DNA of 64,000 nt from Arthrobacter koreensis (GTDB lineage Bacteria; Actinomycetota; Actinomycetes; Actinomycetales; Micrococcaceae): NCBI RefSeq assembly GCF_009193255.1, contig NZ_WACG01000001.1, positions 372,001 through 436,000 of the forward strand. Direction: 5' to 3'. Position 1 is the first letter of the stretch; each line of letters opens with the position of its first letter. This document shows positions 47,598-56,101 of the stretch, piece after piece. Both the position numbers and the translations under genes were made by a program. The notes beneath the pieces were generated by a model that was given only the letters and a program-made list of their open reading frames with translations, did no database searches and was not told the DNA's origin.

Positions 47598-49016
47598 CTA
47601 GCCGTACGCTTCCCAGACCTTGCCTTCCGGGGCTCTGCCGTCTGCCGGCCGGTCATCGAAGCCCGGCAGCTCCGGGATCCAGAGCGGGGTTCCTTCAACG
47701 GCAGCGTGGATGAACCGCACGAGAGTGTCCCAGACAGCGGCGGAAGACACCGGCTCCAGCATCAGCAAACCGGCCTCGCCCGGACGTTCGTCCACCGGAC
47801 CCAGCCGGTAATGGCCGGCCCTTCCTGCGTTCACGAACGCGAACCAGCCGCCTGTCCACTCCTCAACGATCTCCCATTCGGTCCAGGGTTGTTCCCACAT
47901 GCGCTTGGCCGCCTCTCCCAGGCTTTCCGGGGCTTCTGCCTCCTGGGACTTCATCCTCGCTTCGTACTGGTCCGTCGTCAGGACCACCGGTTCATGCGCA
48001 ATGCTCCATGCCGGTGAGAAGCCCAGCCAGTCCGCTATCGCTTGAGGGACGGCGTTGGCCTGAAGCACCTGAACTGCCAGGTCATCAGGCCCCGGTACGC
48101 GCCCGGACGACGCGGAGAAGCGCGACGGTTCCGCCGTCACCCTGCCGAGGCCGCCGCCTATCCACGCCTGGAGAATGGCGCCCCCTTGTGCGTCGGCCGC
48201 TGTGACGCTGAATGCCGCGTCCGAGCTGCGTAACGGTGCCACGAAGTCGGTACCTGCCTGCGTCAGGCTGCTGTCTGCGTCAAGCAAACCTGCATTCTGC
48301 AGCACCGCGAGTTCCGGCCCCTTGCGCTGGAACCTTCCCAGGCGGTTCCGTTCCGCCAGGCTGTCCATGAGCTCCAGGGCGGGGATGGGCAGGAGAAGTG
48401 GCGGTTCCCGGTACGGCTGGGCTGCTGCAAGCACGGCAAGATCCTCGCGGTCCTCTCCGGCCAGCCGTGTGGCCTGTAGGTCCAGGCGCGGCTCTGTGGG
48501 CGCGATGGTGTCCATGAGACTGCGTTCCTGGCTCTCCCCGGCATCACCTCCGGCTTCGATCTTCAAGTCCTTGATCATCTGTTCGAACAGCAGCTTCATT
48601 CCGACTAGCTGGTCAGCGGTGTAGCTTGCCGTCGCCTCGCATATCCGGTTGCCCGCTATCCAGAGCCAGTGGTCGACGCAGACCGGGTGCTGATCCATCT
48701 GGTGCACGAAGCGCTGTCGCCGGCCGCTGACGGGACCTTCCGGACCGTTCATCGGCCAGGCCTCGTGGGCGATGATGCGGACCTGCTGTGCTGTCTGCAT
48801 GGTTGAGGCCAGCGCTGCGGTCGCATACCTGGTGAGGGAGATCCCGTTTGCGGGTGCCCATCGCAGGACCATATTGGGGCGGAAGACCCCGAAGGGTACA
48901 GGCGGATGTGCCACGGCGATCATGTTTCCGGGGCACTCAGCCAATTCCCAGCCACCCGGGCGGGGAACCCGGAAACCGCGCAGCCGTTCGTGGCTGATGC
49001 CGGCAGCATTCGTCAC
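47598..49016 (-). CDS. Cassette A: fusion of LpqN-like domain and unknown C-terminal domain
   Basis: A 472-aa protein. The GTG at 49016 overlaps the upstream stop (GTGA), which fixes the start. Residues 1-155 resemble LpqN/DUF1795-type domains, with 'PRPGGWELAECPGNMIAVA' and 'FRPNMVLRW' (FRPN 45-48). Residues 175-472 form a second domain with 'AVPQAIADWLGFSPAWSIAH' and 'AAKRMWEQPWTEWEIVEEWT'. The same two domains are encoded by two separate genes in cassette B (62038-62487 and 61230-62045). The C-terminal part may resemble EspG chaperones, but this is weak. No signal peptide; likely cytoplasmic, possibly an effector chaperone. Confidence 0.8.
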   Translation of the reverse strand: MTNAAGISHERLRGFRVPRPGGWELAECPGNMIAVAHPPVPFGVFRPNMVLRWAPANGISLTRYATAALASTMQTAQQVRIIAHEAWPMNGPEGPVSGRRQRFVHQMDQHPVCVDHWLWIAGNRICEATASYTADQLVGMKLLFEQMIKDLKIEAGGDAGESQERSLMDTIAPTEPRLDLQATRLAGEDREDLAVLAAAQPYREPPLLLPIPALELMDSLAERNRLGRFQRKGPELAVLQNAGLLDADSSLTQAGTDFVAPLRSSDAAFSVTAADAQGGAILQAWIGGGLGRVTAEPSRFSASSGRVPGPDDLAVQVLQANAVPQAIADWLGFSPAWSIAHEPVVLTTDQYEARMKSQEAEAPESLGEAAKRMWEQPWTEWEIVEEWTGGWFAFVNAGRAGHYRLGPVDERPGEAGLLMLEPVSSAAVWDTLVRFIHAAVEGTPLWIPELPGFDDRPADGRAPEGKVWEAYG

Positions 49017-49408
49017 TCTTTCAGCCTCCCGTCCGAATCGTAAAAGTCCTTTACAAACCGGTCTTCCCCGCGGGCCTCGAGTTTGTCTCCTTCTTTCATC
49101 CACTTGGGTTGGAGGAACTTGGGCATCCAGTACCAGCCCATGAGACCGATGGCGAGACAGGCGAGAAGAAGCGCACTGTAGGGCATGATCAGCGCATCAA
49201 TGCCGCTTTCATTCACGAAGTGTTGCGGGGCCATAAGAAGGAGCCACGCCCCTAAGAAGGTGGTGGCCAGTGAAGGTTTTCCCGGCATGAACCTATCCAG
49301 GATCAGCAGCCCAACAAACTTCCTTGTATAAACCAGGACACCACCGGTAAAGACGACCAGGCCAAAGGGCAGCATGAACGCGAAGAACGCCCAGTAGTTG
49401 GTTTCCAT
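49013..49408 (-). CDS. Cassette A: small membrane protein, candidate immunity protein
   Basis: A 131-aa protein with three membrane helices (about 5-26, 46-61 and 74-95) and a charged C-terminal tail. The segment 'MPKFLQPKWMKEGDKLEARG' after the last helix matches 'LPRFMLPRWVKMAENAKARA' of the cassette B protein at 62484, showing common descent. It lies 94 bases after the glycine-zipper protein gene. In TspA/TsaI-type T7SS systems a membrane toxin is followed by a membrane immunity protein; this role is inferred here by analogy. Confidence 0.8.
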   Translation of the reverse strand: METNYWAFFAFMLPFGLVVFTGGVLVYTRKFVGLLILDRFMPGKPSLATTFLGAWLLLMAPQHFVNESGIDALIMPYSALLLACLAIGLMGWYWMPKFLQPKWMKEGDKLEARGEDRFVKDFYDSDGRLKE

Positions 49409-49502
49409 GTTGGACCTCCACGTTCGCTACGCCCGGTCATGCGGTGCCGTCATGCACTCAGGCTTTCTCATCCTGCGCATTCGTATTCCATTTCAGTAAG
49501 AG

Positions 49503-50735
49503 TCAACCGCCAAAGAGTTTGTTCCAACCCGTCGCCAAACTGTTTACGGCGTCCCAGACGCCGTCGGCTGCAACATCTTTCAGTGTGCGGCCGCCCAGGA
49601 AATCGAACTCGATAGACGTAACCACGGAGATTCCGATCCCGATTCCGGCGCCAATCAGAGTACCGGCCGGTCCGCCGATTGCGGTACCAATGAGTGCGCC
49701 CGTGGCGGCAGCCGTGAGGTCGATGCCCGCCTTGGTGCCGCCCTTGATCCCGCCCTCGATGTTTGCCCGCCGGTCGAGTTCCTCCTTGCTCCACCCCGGG
49801 TTCGCCTGCAGCAATTCGTTGTAGGCGTCCTTCCGCTCGTCGGCAACGGTGAATCCCGCTGTAACAGCGGTGAGTACACCGCTGCCACCGATCTTGAGCC
49901 CTTTCGCTGCCGAGCCAAGGTCTTTCAACCTGTCCGGCAACACCCAGTTCGATGGATTCGCCCTGACCCGGTTGCGGTACCAGCTCGAATGGTTGTAGAA
50001 ATCCCTGGAGACTTTCGGGCGAAGGTCAAAACTAAAGACGGCTGTCGGTCTCAGTTCAGTTTTCCAGCGCCCCCTCGCCATGCGCATACGTTGCACTGCA
50101 GTTTGGTATGGGCGGAACAACAGCCCGGGCCGCGTATCCCTAAGAGCTGCCTGCCGAACCTGAGTGGCGTTTATGCCTGTGCCTGCTGTCCCATAGAGAA
50201 CCGTCGCGGGGATACTCGTGGCGGCGTCCAGGAACCAACCGTCACCTCGAAAAGCGGATCGAAGTTTTTCGCTAGTTTGCTCTTCCAGTGCCCGGTACTG
50301 GGCGGCCAGCCCCGCCACTTCGGCCGGCAGCAGCAGGTCCGCCGTGGCTGCCGGCCGCGGTGTGTATGCCGGCTCCGCACGGCAGACGGACTCATGTTCT
50401 TGCGCAGCGCGCAGGTTTGCGGCTTCCACTCGTTCCAGGAGCGCCGTCCGCCGGATGTGAAGGAAACGAATTCCATCGGCGAATTCCGTCAGCGCCGTGC
50501 TGACAGCCTGGGCTGTGTCCGCGAGCATTCCGGCGTTAGGCAACACGTTCCGATACGCACTGATCATCTCGGCAGAGCCGTCCCCGGCGTAGTGCGATCC
50601 GAGCTGCCTCCAGGTGTCCCCGGCCCGTTCAACACTCTGGAGATACGCATCCCCGCCCCGTTTCACTGCTGGTGCCGCGCTCTCCACCGCGTCCGGCGAA
50701 CACCAGCCACGGAGACTGGATGTCTCGATCGGCAT
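49503..50735 (-). CDS. Cassette A: WXG-like protein with C-terminal glycine zipper
   Basis: A 410-aa protein. The ATG at 50735 overlaps the stop of the upstream gene (TGATG), preferred over an open start at 50765. Residues 1-165 are mostly helical, with 'TWRQLGSHYAGDGSAEMISA' resembling the W-x2-L...Y...A pattern of ESX substrates. Residues 283-320 ('GGSGVLTAVTAGFTVADERK', 'NPGWSKEELDRRA') match cassette B. Residues 325-372 are a glycine-zipper membrane stretch ('GALIGTAIGGPAGTLIGAGI'). The design fits a secreted membrane-acting toxin; no enzyme motif was found. Confidence 0.82.
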   Translation of the reverse strand: MPIETSSLRGWCSPDAVESAAPAVKRGGDAYLQSVERAGDTWRQLGSHYAGDGSAEMISAYRNVLPNAGMLADTAQAVSTALTEFADGIRFLHIRRTALLERVEAANLRAAQEHESVCRAEPAYTPRPAATADLLLPAEVAGLAAQYRALEEQTSEKLRSAFRGDGWFLDAATSIPATVLYGTAGTGINATQVRQAALRDTRPGLLFRPYQTAVQRMRMARGRWKTELRPTAVFSFDLRPKVSRDFYNHSSWYRNRVRANPSNWVLPDRLKDLGSAAKGLKIGGSGVLTAVTAGFTVADERKDAYNELLQANPGWSKEELDRRANIEGGIKGGTKAGIDLTAAATGALIGTAIGGPAGTLIGAGIGIGISVVTSIEFDFLGGRTLKDVAADGVWDAVNSLATGWNKLFGG

Positions 50736-51097
50736 CAGCGGGCCCTGTCCAGTTGAGGTTCCCAAAGGATTCCGGCCTGAAGCTCAGCGAGGCTGGACTT
50801 CGCTGTTTCGGCCATGTCCTGGTCCGCGCCCCCAAGAATGGACACGGCTTTCCGGACGCCTTCGGCCGCGTTGTGAATGCGTTCCTCCGCGGCCTCTATC
50901 TGCAGGCTCATAGTGTCCTGCCAGACCTCGGCGAGCGCCTGCGCCACGGTCCCGGAACCGTCCCCACAGGCGGACTGCGCTGAATCCATGCCTTCCCGCA
51001 GAGCGGACAGTGCTGCGTGCCTGGTCTCGTCTTCCTCCACCTGGATGAGGATGGCGGCGCAGCCCTCGGGATTGACGCTGTATCCGTTCAACGGCAT
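50735..51097 (-). CDS. Cassette A: DUF6507-like small helical ESX-type protein
   Basis: A 120-aa helical protein: 'YSVNPEGCAAILIQVEEDET' at the start, 'CGDGSGTVAQALAEVWQDTM' in the turn region, then a long helix 'SLQIEAAEERIHNAAEGVRK'. Size and two-helix plan resemble WXG100 relatives, in particular DUF6507 proteins. Its TGA overlaps the next ATG by one base, so it is made with the glycine-zipper protein and may be its secretion partner. No WXG motif is present. Confidence 0.75.
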   Translation of the reverse strand: MPLNGYSVNPEGCAAILIQVEEDETRHAALSALREGMDSAQSACGDGSGTVAQALAEVWQDTMSLQIEAAEERIHNAAEGVRKAVSILGGADQDMAETAKSSLAELQAGILWEPQLDRAR

Positions 51098-51213
51098 GCC
51101 GCCTCCTAGTACCCCTCGTACGTCCGTGGGGGAGCCGGCTGCCGCCGACTCGGGAGTCCTCTCCCCGGCGGCTTCGTGCTCCTTTTCCGGAGAGCGTACG
51201 GGTTTCCAGGCAG

Positions 51214-52362
51214 TTAGGATCTGGCTGCGCTCAATCTGTGGATAGCTTCCTCAAGGACCTCCGGTGCGCAGCCAAAGTTCAACCGGACATGCCCTGCCCC
51301 GGCCGTCCCGAATTTCAGTCCGGGTTCCAGCGCTACCCGGGCCTTCTCCAGGGCGTACTCCCCCGGGTCCGTCCCCCAGCCCAGTGCACGCATATCCAGC
51401 CAGGCCAGATAGCTCGCGTCCGGCATCCGGTATCCCACTCCCGGCAGTTCTGCTGCCAGCAGCTCGCGGAGAAGTTCCCGGTTGGAGGCCAGGACTGCCA
51501 GCACGCCGTCGAGCCACTCCTCGCCGTCGGCATATGCGGCCGCTGTACCGTGCAGGCCGAGGATCGAGGTGCGGAAACCTACTTCCTCCGGCATCTCATC
51601 CAGCAGCAGCCGGGTTTCAGGGGTTGAGGCGATCATCAGGGCACACTTCGAGCCGGCAATGTTCCACCCCTTGCTGGCCGCTGTCACGCAGACACCATGG
51701 GTCCGTGCTTCATCTGACACCGACAGGAAGGGAGTGAAGGTCTCCGGAGAATAGACCAGCGGGGCATGGATTTCGTCGCTGACCACCGTGGCGCCGTACT
51801 TCGCAGCGAGGCGGGCGACGGCGTCGAGCGTTTCCTTCGGGTGCACCAGGCCCAGCGGGTTGTGCGGATTGCACAGCAGCAGCGCGCGGGCACCCCCGGA
51901 GAAGGCATTCTCGAGTCCGTCCAGGTCCAGGGACCACCCGGCATCGTCCTGCAGCAGCGGTACCTCACGGACCTTGCCGCCCGCCTCCAGCGGAAGATCG
52001 AAGAACGGCGGATACACCGGCGGGGTGATGATGACTTCGTCCCCCGGCTCAAGCACCTGCCGGAGAGTTTCCACGATGGCGACGCTCACGTCCGTGGTGG
52101 TCCGCACGTCCTCCGGGTCCACTTCCCAGTTCCAGCGCCGCTGCGCGAAGCCCGCGAACGCCGGGCCCACCGGACCGGGCCCGGAAACGTAGCCGACGTC
52201 GGACGCTTCGATCCGTTCGATCATCGCGCGGGCCACGGGCGGGGCCAGCGGGTAGTCCATTTCCGCTACGAACATCGGCAGCACGTCGCCGTGATAGGTG
52301 CGCCACTTGGCGCTGGTGCGGAGGCGGAGGACATCAAGGGGATCTACAGCCAGCTCAGTCAT
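51214..52362 (-). CDS. PatB/MalY-type PLP enzyme (cystathionine beta-lyase-like)
   Basis: A 382-aa fold-type I PLP enzyme of the MalY/PatB group, which cleaves cystathionine or similar C-S bonds. Signature: 'RLRTSAKWRTYHGDVLPMFV' then 'AEMDYPLAPPVARAMIE', 'ITPPVYPPFFDLPLEAGG', 'LLLCNPHNPLGLVHPKETLD', 'VVSDEIHAPLVYS' and the Schiff-base lysine in 'TAASKGWNIAGSKCAL'. A single gene, divergent from the methyltransferase. Physiological substrate unknown. Confidence 0.92.
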   Translation of the reverse strand: MTELAVDPLDVLRLRTSAKWRTYHGDVLPMFVAEMDYPLAPPVARAMIERIEASDVGYVSGPGPVGPAFAGFAQRRWNWEVDPEDVRTTTDVSVAIVETLRQVLEPGDEVIITPPVYPPFFDLPLEAGGKVREVPLLQDDAGWSLDLDGLENAFSGGARALLLCNPHNPLGLVHPKETLDAVARLAAKYGATVVSDEIHAPLVYSPETFTPFLSVSDEARTHGVCVTAASKGWNIAGSKCALMIASTPETRLLLDEMPEEVGFRTSILGLHGTAAAYADGEEWLDGVLAVLASNRELLRELLAAELPGVGYRMPDASYLAWLDMRALGWGTDPGEYALEKARVALEPGLKFGTAGAGHVRLNFGCAPEVLEEAIHRLSAARS

Positions 52363-52469
52363 GGCCCCAAGATACCCGGTCGCGGCCGGGCGCCCAGTGG
52401 CAGCGCGGGTGCCAAGCGGCGCCGTCGCCGCCTAACCCGCCCTGTCTCCGAAGAACTAGGCTTGTATCC

Positions 52470-53696
52470 ATGCCCGACACTTCCCTTGCCCATGTCCTGA
52501 CCCCCGAAGGCTGGGCCCTGCTCAATTCCCTTGGCCCGTATCTGGAGTCCGAGTCCCTGAAACTCAACACCGACCTGCGCAAGGCCGGGCACTCCCCCGA
52601 GCTCGTCGCCGCCGTCCTCACCCAGGCGAAGCTGCGGATGAAAGCCCGCGCAAAGTTCGGGCCGTTCGCCGAACACATGCTCTTCACCCCGGCCGGTCTC
52701 GAGCAGGCCACTCGGCTGAATGTTGCGGCGCTGCATGCCCAGCGCTACCAGGAAGCGGGCTTGGAAAAGGTAGCCGACCTGGGCTGTGGCATCGGCGCCG
52801 ACTCGCTGGCCCTGGCCACGCTGGACCGCCAGGTCACCGCCGTCGAGCTTGATGAAATCACTGCAGCCGTGGCAACCATCAACCTGATGCCGTGGCCGGA
52901 AGCGAAGGTAGTGCAGGGGGACGCTGAGTCGTTTGACCTGACCGGGATCGACGCCGTGTGGCTGGATCCCGCGCGGCGGACGACGTCGACGTCGGGAACC
53001 TCCCGCATCTTCGACCCGGAAGCCTTCTCACCTCCGCTGTCCTTCGTTGAATCCCTCGCCGAGCGCGGTATGCCGGTGGGCGTGAAGCTCGGGCCGGGCA
53101 TCCCGCACGAGTCGATTCCGGCGAACTGCGAAGTCCAGTGGGTGTCTGTCGGCGGCGACGTTACCGAGGCCACGCTGTGGTTCAACGAGCTGCGCCGCCC
53201 CGGTATCCGCCGGGCAGCACTGGTCATTGGTGCCAACGGTGCCGCGGAGCTGACCTCGCACGAGGACTATGTTCCCGGTGCCCAGGACGTGCAGGTCGGT
53301 CCGGCGGAGGGCTATCTCTACGAGCCCGACGGCGCGGTCATCCGCGCGGGCCTGGTCGCCGACGTCGCGCGTTCCCTGGGCGGGCATCTGCTGGACCCGC
53401 AGATCGCCTACATAGCCGCTCCGGACCGAATGGAGTCGCCGTTCGCACGGGCTTACCGGATCTTGGAGGTTCGGCCCTACAACGTCAAGGCCCTGAAAGC
53501 CTGGGTCCGAGCCCAAGGCATCGGGGTCTTGGACATCAAGAAGCGCGGTATGGCCGTGACGCCCGAGGAACTGCGCAAGCAGCTCCTCACCGGATCGGGC
53601 AAGGGCCCGAACAAGGCCACCCTGGTCCTCACCCGGATTGGTGAGGACCGCGTGGCTATCGTCGTCGAGCCGGTGCCTTCTGCGGTGGACGGCTAG
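52470..53696 (+). CDS. Class I SAM-dependent methyltransferase with THUMP-like domain
   Basis: A 408-aa protein. An N-terminal helical region (1-80, 'KLRMKARAKFGPFAEHMLFT') leads to a Rossmann methyltransferase core, SAM motif I 'VADLGCGIGADSLALA', acidic loop 'VTAVELDEITAAVA' and motif IV 'IDAVWLDPARRTTS'. The C-terminal 80 residues match the THUMP-like fold ('VRPYNVKALKAWVRAQGIGV' and 'LVLTRIGEDRVAIV'). RNA is the likely substrate by analogy, but this is not proven. Its TAG overlaps the convergent gene's stop in a CTAG sequence. Confidence 0.9.
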   Translation: MPDTSLAHVLTPEGWALLNSLGPYLESESLKLNTDLRKAGHSPELVAAVLTQAKLRMKARAKFGPFAEHMLFTPAGLEQATRLNVAALHAQRYQEAGLEKVADLGCGIGADSLALATLDRQVTAVELDEITAAVATINLMPWPEAKVVQGDAESFDLTGIDAVWLDPARRTTSTSGTSRIFDPEAFSPPLSFVESLAERGMPVGVKLGPGIPHESIPANCEVQWVSVGGDVTEATLWFNELRRPGIRRAALVIGANGAAELTSHEDYVPGAQDVQVGPAEGYLYEPDGAVIRAGLVADVARSLGGHLLDPQIAYIAAPDRMESPFARAYRILEVRPYNVKALKAWVRAQGIGVLDIKKRGMAVTPEELRKQLLTGSGKGPNKATLVLTRIGEDRVAIVVEPVPSAVDG

Positions 53697-54505
53697 CTGC
53701 GCGAGAACTCGCTGGCTTCGCGCACCTGCTCCGGTGTGGGACGGACCCCGGTGTAGAGGACGAACTGTTCCTCTGCCTGGATCGCGATGACTTCGGCGCC
53801 GGTGATGACCTTTTTGCCCGCACCCCGGGCGGCGCGGATCAGCGGCGTTTCAGACGGAAGGGCGACGACGTCGAACACCGTCTCTGCGGCCGCGATGGTT
53901 TCGTCGTCGAAGGACTGGACGTCCTCGTCGGCCCCTGCCATGCCCAGGGGCGTCACGTTGATGAGCAGATCAGCGGTTGCCTCACCGGGTTCCGGAGCCC
54001 AGTTGAAGCCGTAGAGGTCAGCCAGCGACCGGCCGGTGGCTTCGTTGCGGGCCACGATGGTTACGTCCGCGAAGCCGGCATCACGCAGCGCCGCCGCGAC
54101 GGCCTTGGCCATTCCGCCGGAGCCGCGCAGCAGCACCGAGCTGGACGCCGGGACCTCGTGGTCTGCCAGCAGCCGCGCGATCGCGAGGTAGTCAGTGTTG
54201 TAGGCGGTGAGCACGCCGTCGTCGTTCACGATGGTGTTCACTGAATCGATCGCCGCCGCGGAGGGATCCATACGGTCCACCAGCGCAATGACGTCCTCCT
54301 TGTAGGGCATGGAGACGGCGGCGCCGCGGATGGGCAGGCCACGGATCCCTGCTACCGCCTGGGCCAGGTCCGCCGGCGCGAATGCCTTATAGACGTAGTT
54401 CAGGCCCAGCTGCTCGTACAGGTAATTGTGGAACCGGGTGCCGATGTTGCTCGGGCGGGCGGCCAGGGAGATGCACAGGGTCATGTCTTTGTTCAGGATC
54501 GGCAT
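53693..54505 (-). CDS. Shikimate dehydrogenase-like protein (AroE paralogue)
   Basis: A 270-aa NAD(P)-dependent oxidoreductase of the AroE/YdiB group. The ATG at 54505 is chosen because the domain begins at once ('DMTLCISLAARPSNIGTRFH'). The catalytic lysine is in 'AVSMPYKEDV', where the usual Asn before PxK is Ser, with 'AAAIDSVNTIVNDDGVLTAY' and the NTD catalytic Asp. The cofactor loop is 'VLLRGSGGMAKAVAAALRDA'. No other aro gene is near, so it may be a paralogue rather than the biosynthetic AroE. Confidence 0.88.
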   Translation of the reverse strand: MPILNKDMTLCISLAARPSNIGTRFHNYLYEQLGLNYVYKAFAPADLAQAVAGIRGLPIRGAAVSMPYKEDVIALVDRMDPSAAAIDSVNTIVNDDGVLTAYNTDYLAIARLLADHEVPASSSVLLRGSGGMAKAVAAALRDAGFADVTIVARNEATGRSLADLYGFNWAPEPGEATADLLINVTPLGMAGADEDVQSFDDETIAAAETVFDVVALPSETPLIRAARGAGKKVITGAEVIAIQAEEQFVLYTGVRPTPEQVREASEFSRS

Positions 54506-54656
54506 TGGTCCATTATGGCGTGCGGCGGACGCCGGACGGAGCTTTGGCAGCGGAACTGAAGAGGCCGGTGTCCGGGCTACGATTGAAGTCAGCTCTAAGA
54601 ACGCAATGGTGCGGTACCGGAGAATCTGACTTTCGCAGCGCACAGCAGGAGACGTA

Positions 54657-55805
54657 TTGGATATTGAGTTCGCAGCTTCACCGCAGTCGACCCTGGGGGT
54701 CGAGTGGGAACTGGCGCTGGTCGACCGGGAATCCGGTGAGCTGCTCTCGGTAGCCGACGAAGTCCTGCGGGCGGTGAACGCCAACGATCCCAGCCTCAGC
54801 CCGGATGACGAGCACCCGCACATCAAGCAGGAACTGCTGGAGAACACGGTTGAGCTGGTGACCGGAATCTGCACTACCGTGGCCGAAGCCAAAGCTGATT
54901 TGGCGCGTTCAATGGCAGCCGTCCGCCGGGTCACGGATGACATGGGTGTGGAGCTGTTTTGCGCCGGGACCCACCCCTTTGCCGCGCCGCGTTCCCAGCC
55001 GGTGACGGACAAGGAACGTTATGCCAAGCTCATTGACCGCACCCAGTGGTGGGGCCAGCAGATGCTCATCTACGGTGTCCACGTCCACGTCGGCCTGGAT
55101 TCACGGGACAAGGCGCTTCCGGTCCTCGACGGCCTGGTGAACTACTTCCCGCATTTCCAGGCGTTGTCAGCGTCATCTCCGTTCTGGTCGGGTGAGGACA
55201 CGGGGTATGCCTCCCAGCGTGCCCTGATGTTCCAGCAGCTCCCTACGGCCGGGCTGCCGTTCCAGTTTCGTTCCTGGCACGAGTATGAGTCGTACGTGCA
55301 GGACATGTTCACCACGGGTGTCATCGATTCGATCAGTGAGATCCGCTGGGATATCCGTCCGGTTCCTGCGCTTGGAACCATCGAGCTGCGTGTCTGCGAC
55401 GGGCTTTCCACGGCTACGGACATCGGGGCCATCGCTGCGCTGACCCAGTGCCTTGTCGACGAGTTCTCCACCATCCTGGACAATGGCGGAACGATTCCGA
55501 CCATGCCTCCGTGGCATGTGCAGGAGAACAAATGGCGCGCTGCCCGCTACGGGCTCGATGCCATCATCATTCTCGATGCTGCCGGCAACGAAAAGCTCGT
55601 CACCGAACACCTCCTCGAGGACGTTCTTCCGCGTCTTGCTCCGGTTGCCGAGAAGCTTGGCTGCAGTGCCGAACTGGCCGATGTTGCGGGCATCATCGAG
55701 CGCGGTGCCGGCTACCAGCGGCAGCGCCGTGTTGCGGAGGCCAACGGTGGCGACCTGCGCGCAGTGGTGCACGACGGCGTCGCGCAGCTTCGCGGCGAGG
55801 CCTAG
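54657..55805 (+). CDS. Carboxylate-amine ligase, glutamate-cysteine ligase GCS2 family (YbdK)
   Basis: A 382-aa YbdK-like ATP-dependent ligase that joins a carboxylate such as glutamate to an amine. It starts at TTG 54657, preceded by AGGAG at 54647-54651. Motifs: 'STLGVEWELALVDRESGELL', 'PHIKQELLENTVELVTGICT' with acidic metal ligands, 'YGVHVHVGLDSRDKALPVLD', 'WHEYESYVQDMF' and 'IRWDIRPVPALGTIELRVCD'. Actinobacteria use relatives such as EgtA for thiol precursors; no such gene neighbours are here. Confidence 0.93.
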   Translation: MDIEFAASPQSTLGVEWELALVDRESGELLSVADEVLRAVNANDPSLSPDDEHPHIKQELLENTVELVTGICTTVAEAKADLARSMAAVRRVTDDMGVELFCAGTHPFAAPRSQPVTDKERYAKLIDRTQWWGQQMLIYGVHVHVGLDSRDKALPVLDGLVNYFPHFQALSASSPFWSGEDTGYASQRALMFQQLPTAGLPFQFRSWHEYESYVQDMFTTGVIDSISEIRWDIRPVPALGTIELRVCDGLSTATDIGAIAALTQCLVDEFSTILDNGGTIPTMPPWHVQENKWRAARYGLDAIIILDAAGNEKLVTEHLLEDVLPRLAPVAEKLGCSAELADVAGIIERGAGYQRQRRVAEANGGDLRAVVHDGVAQLRGEA

Positions 55806-56101
55806 CTGTCATTCCGCTGGGCCTTTCACACCTCCATGGGAGTTACGCCTGGGCTTCCGAGTGCGGCCTGGTGTTTCTTACGCGTTGCGGTCCGTGACCG
55901 ATGGCGGGGCTGGGAGCCTGGCCGGCTGGGCTGGAGCTAAGCCGTGGTTGGGTGCCCGCTTACCATCTCTCCCCATGTCTGCTAGGCCCCGTAAGTGCTC
56001 AGCCGGACGTTTCAAAAGCGGGTAATTTACCGGTAATCCGGTGGTCTGAAAAGGGCCGATTTTGGCCTCGGAATGTCAGTGGCAGCTGAGAGTCTTGGGG
56101 T
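55806..56101. other. Upstream region of the DUF222-HNH gene
   Basis: About 300 bases without a gene. It contains a short palindrome TACCGGTA (56028-56035) and must hold the promoter of the HNH gene; no hexamers could be assigned with confidence. Confidence 0.35.

Noticed and set aside
53693-55012. Longer 439-aa version of the shikimate dehydrogenase-like protein
   Set aside because: The extra N-terminal part is Ser/Arg-rich without family match and would overlap the divergent ligase gene; the ATG at 54505 fits the domain.
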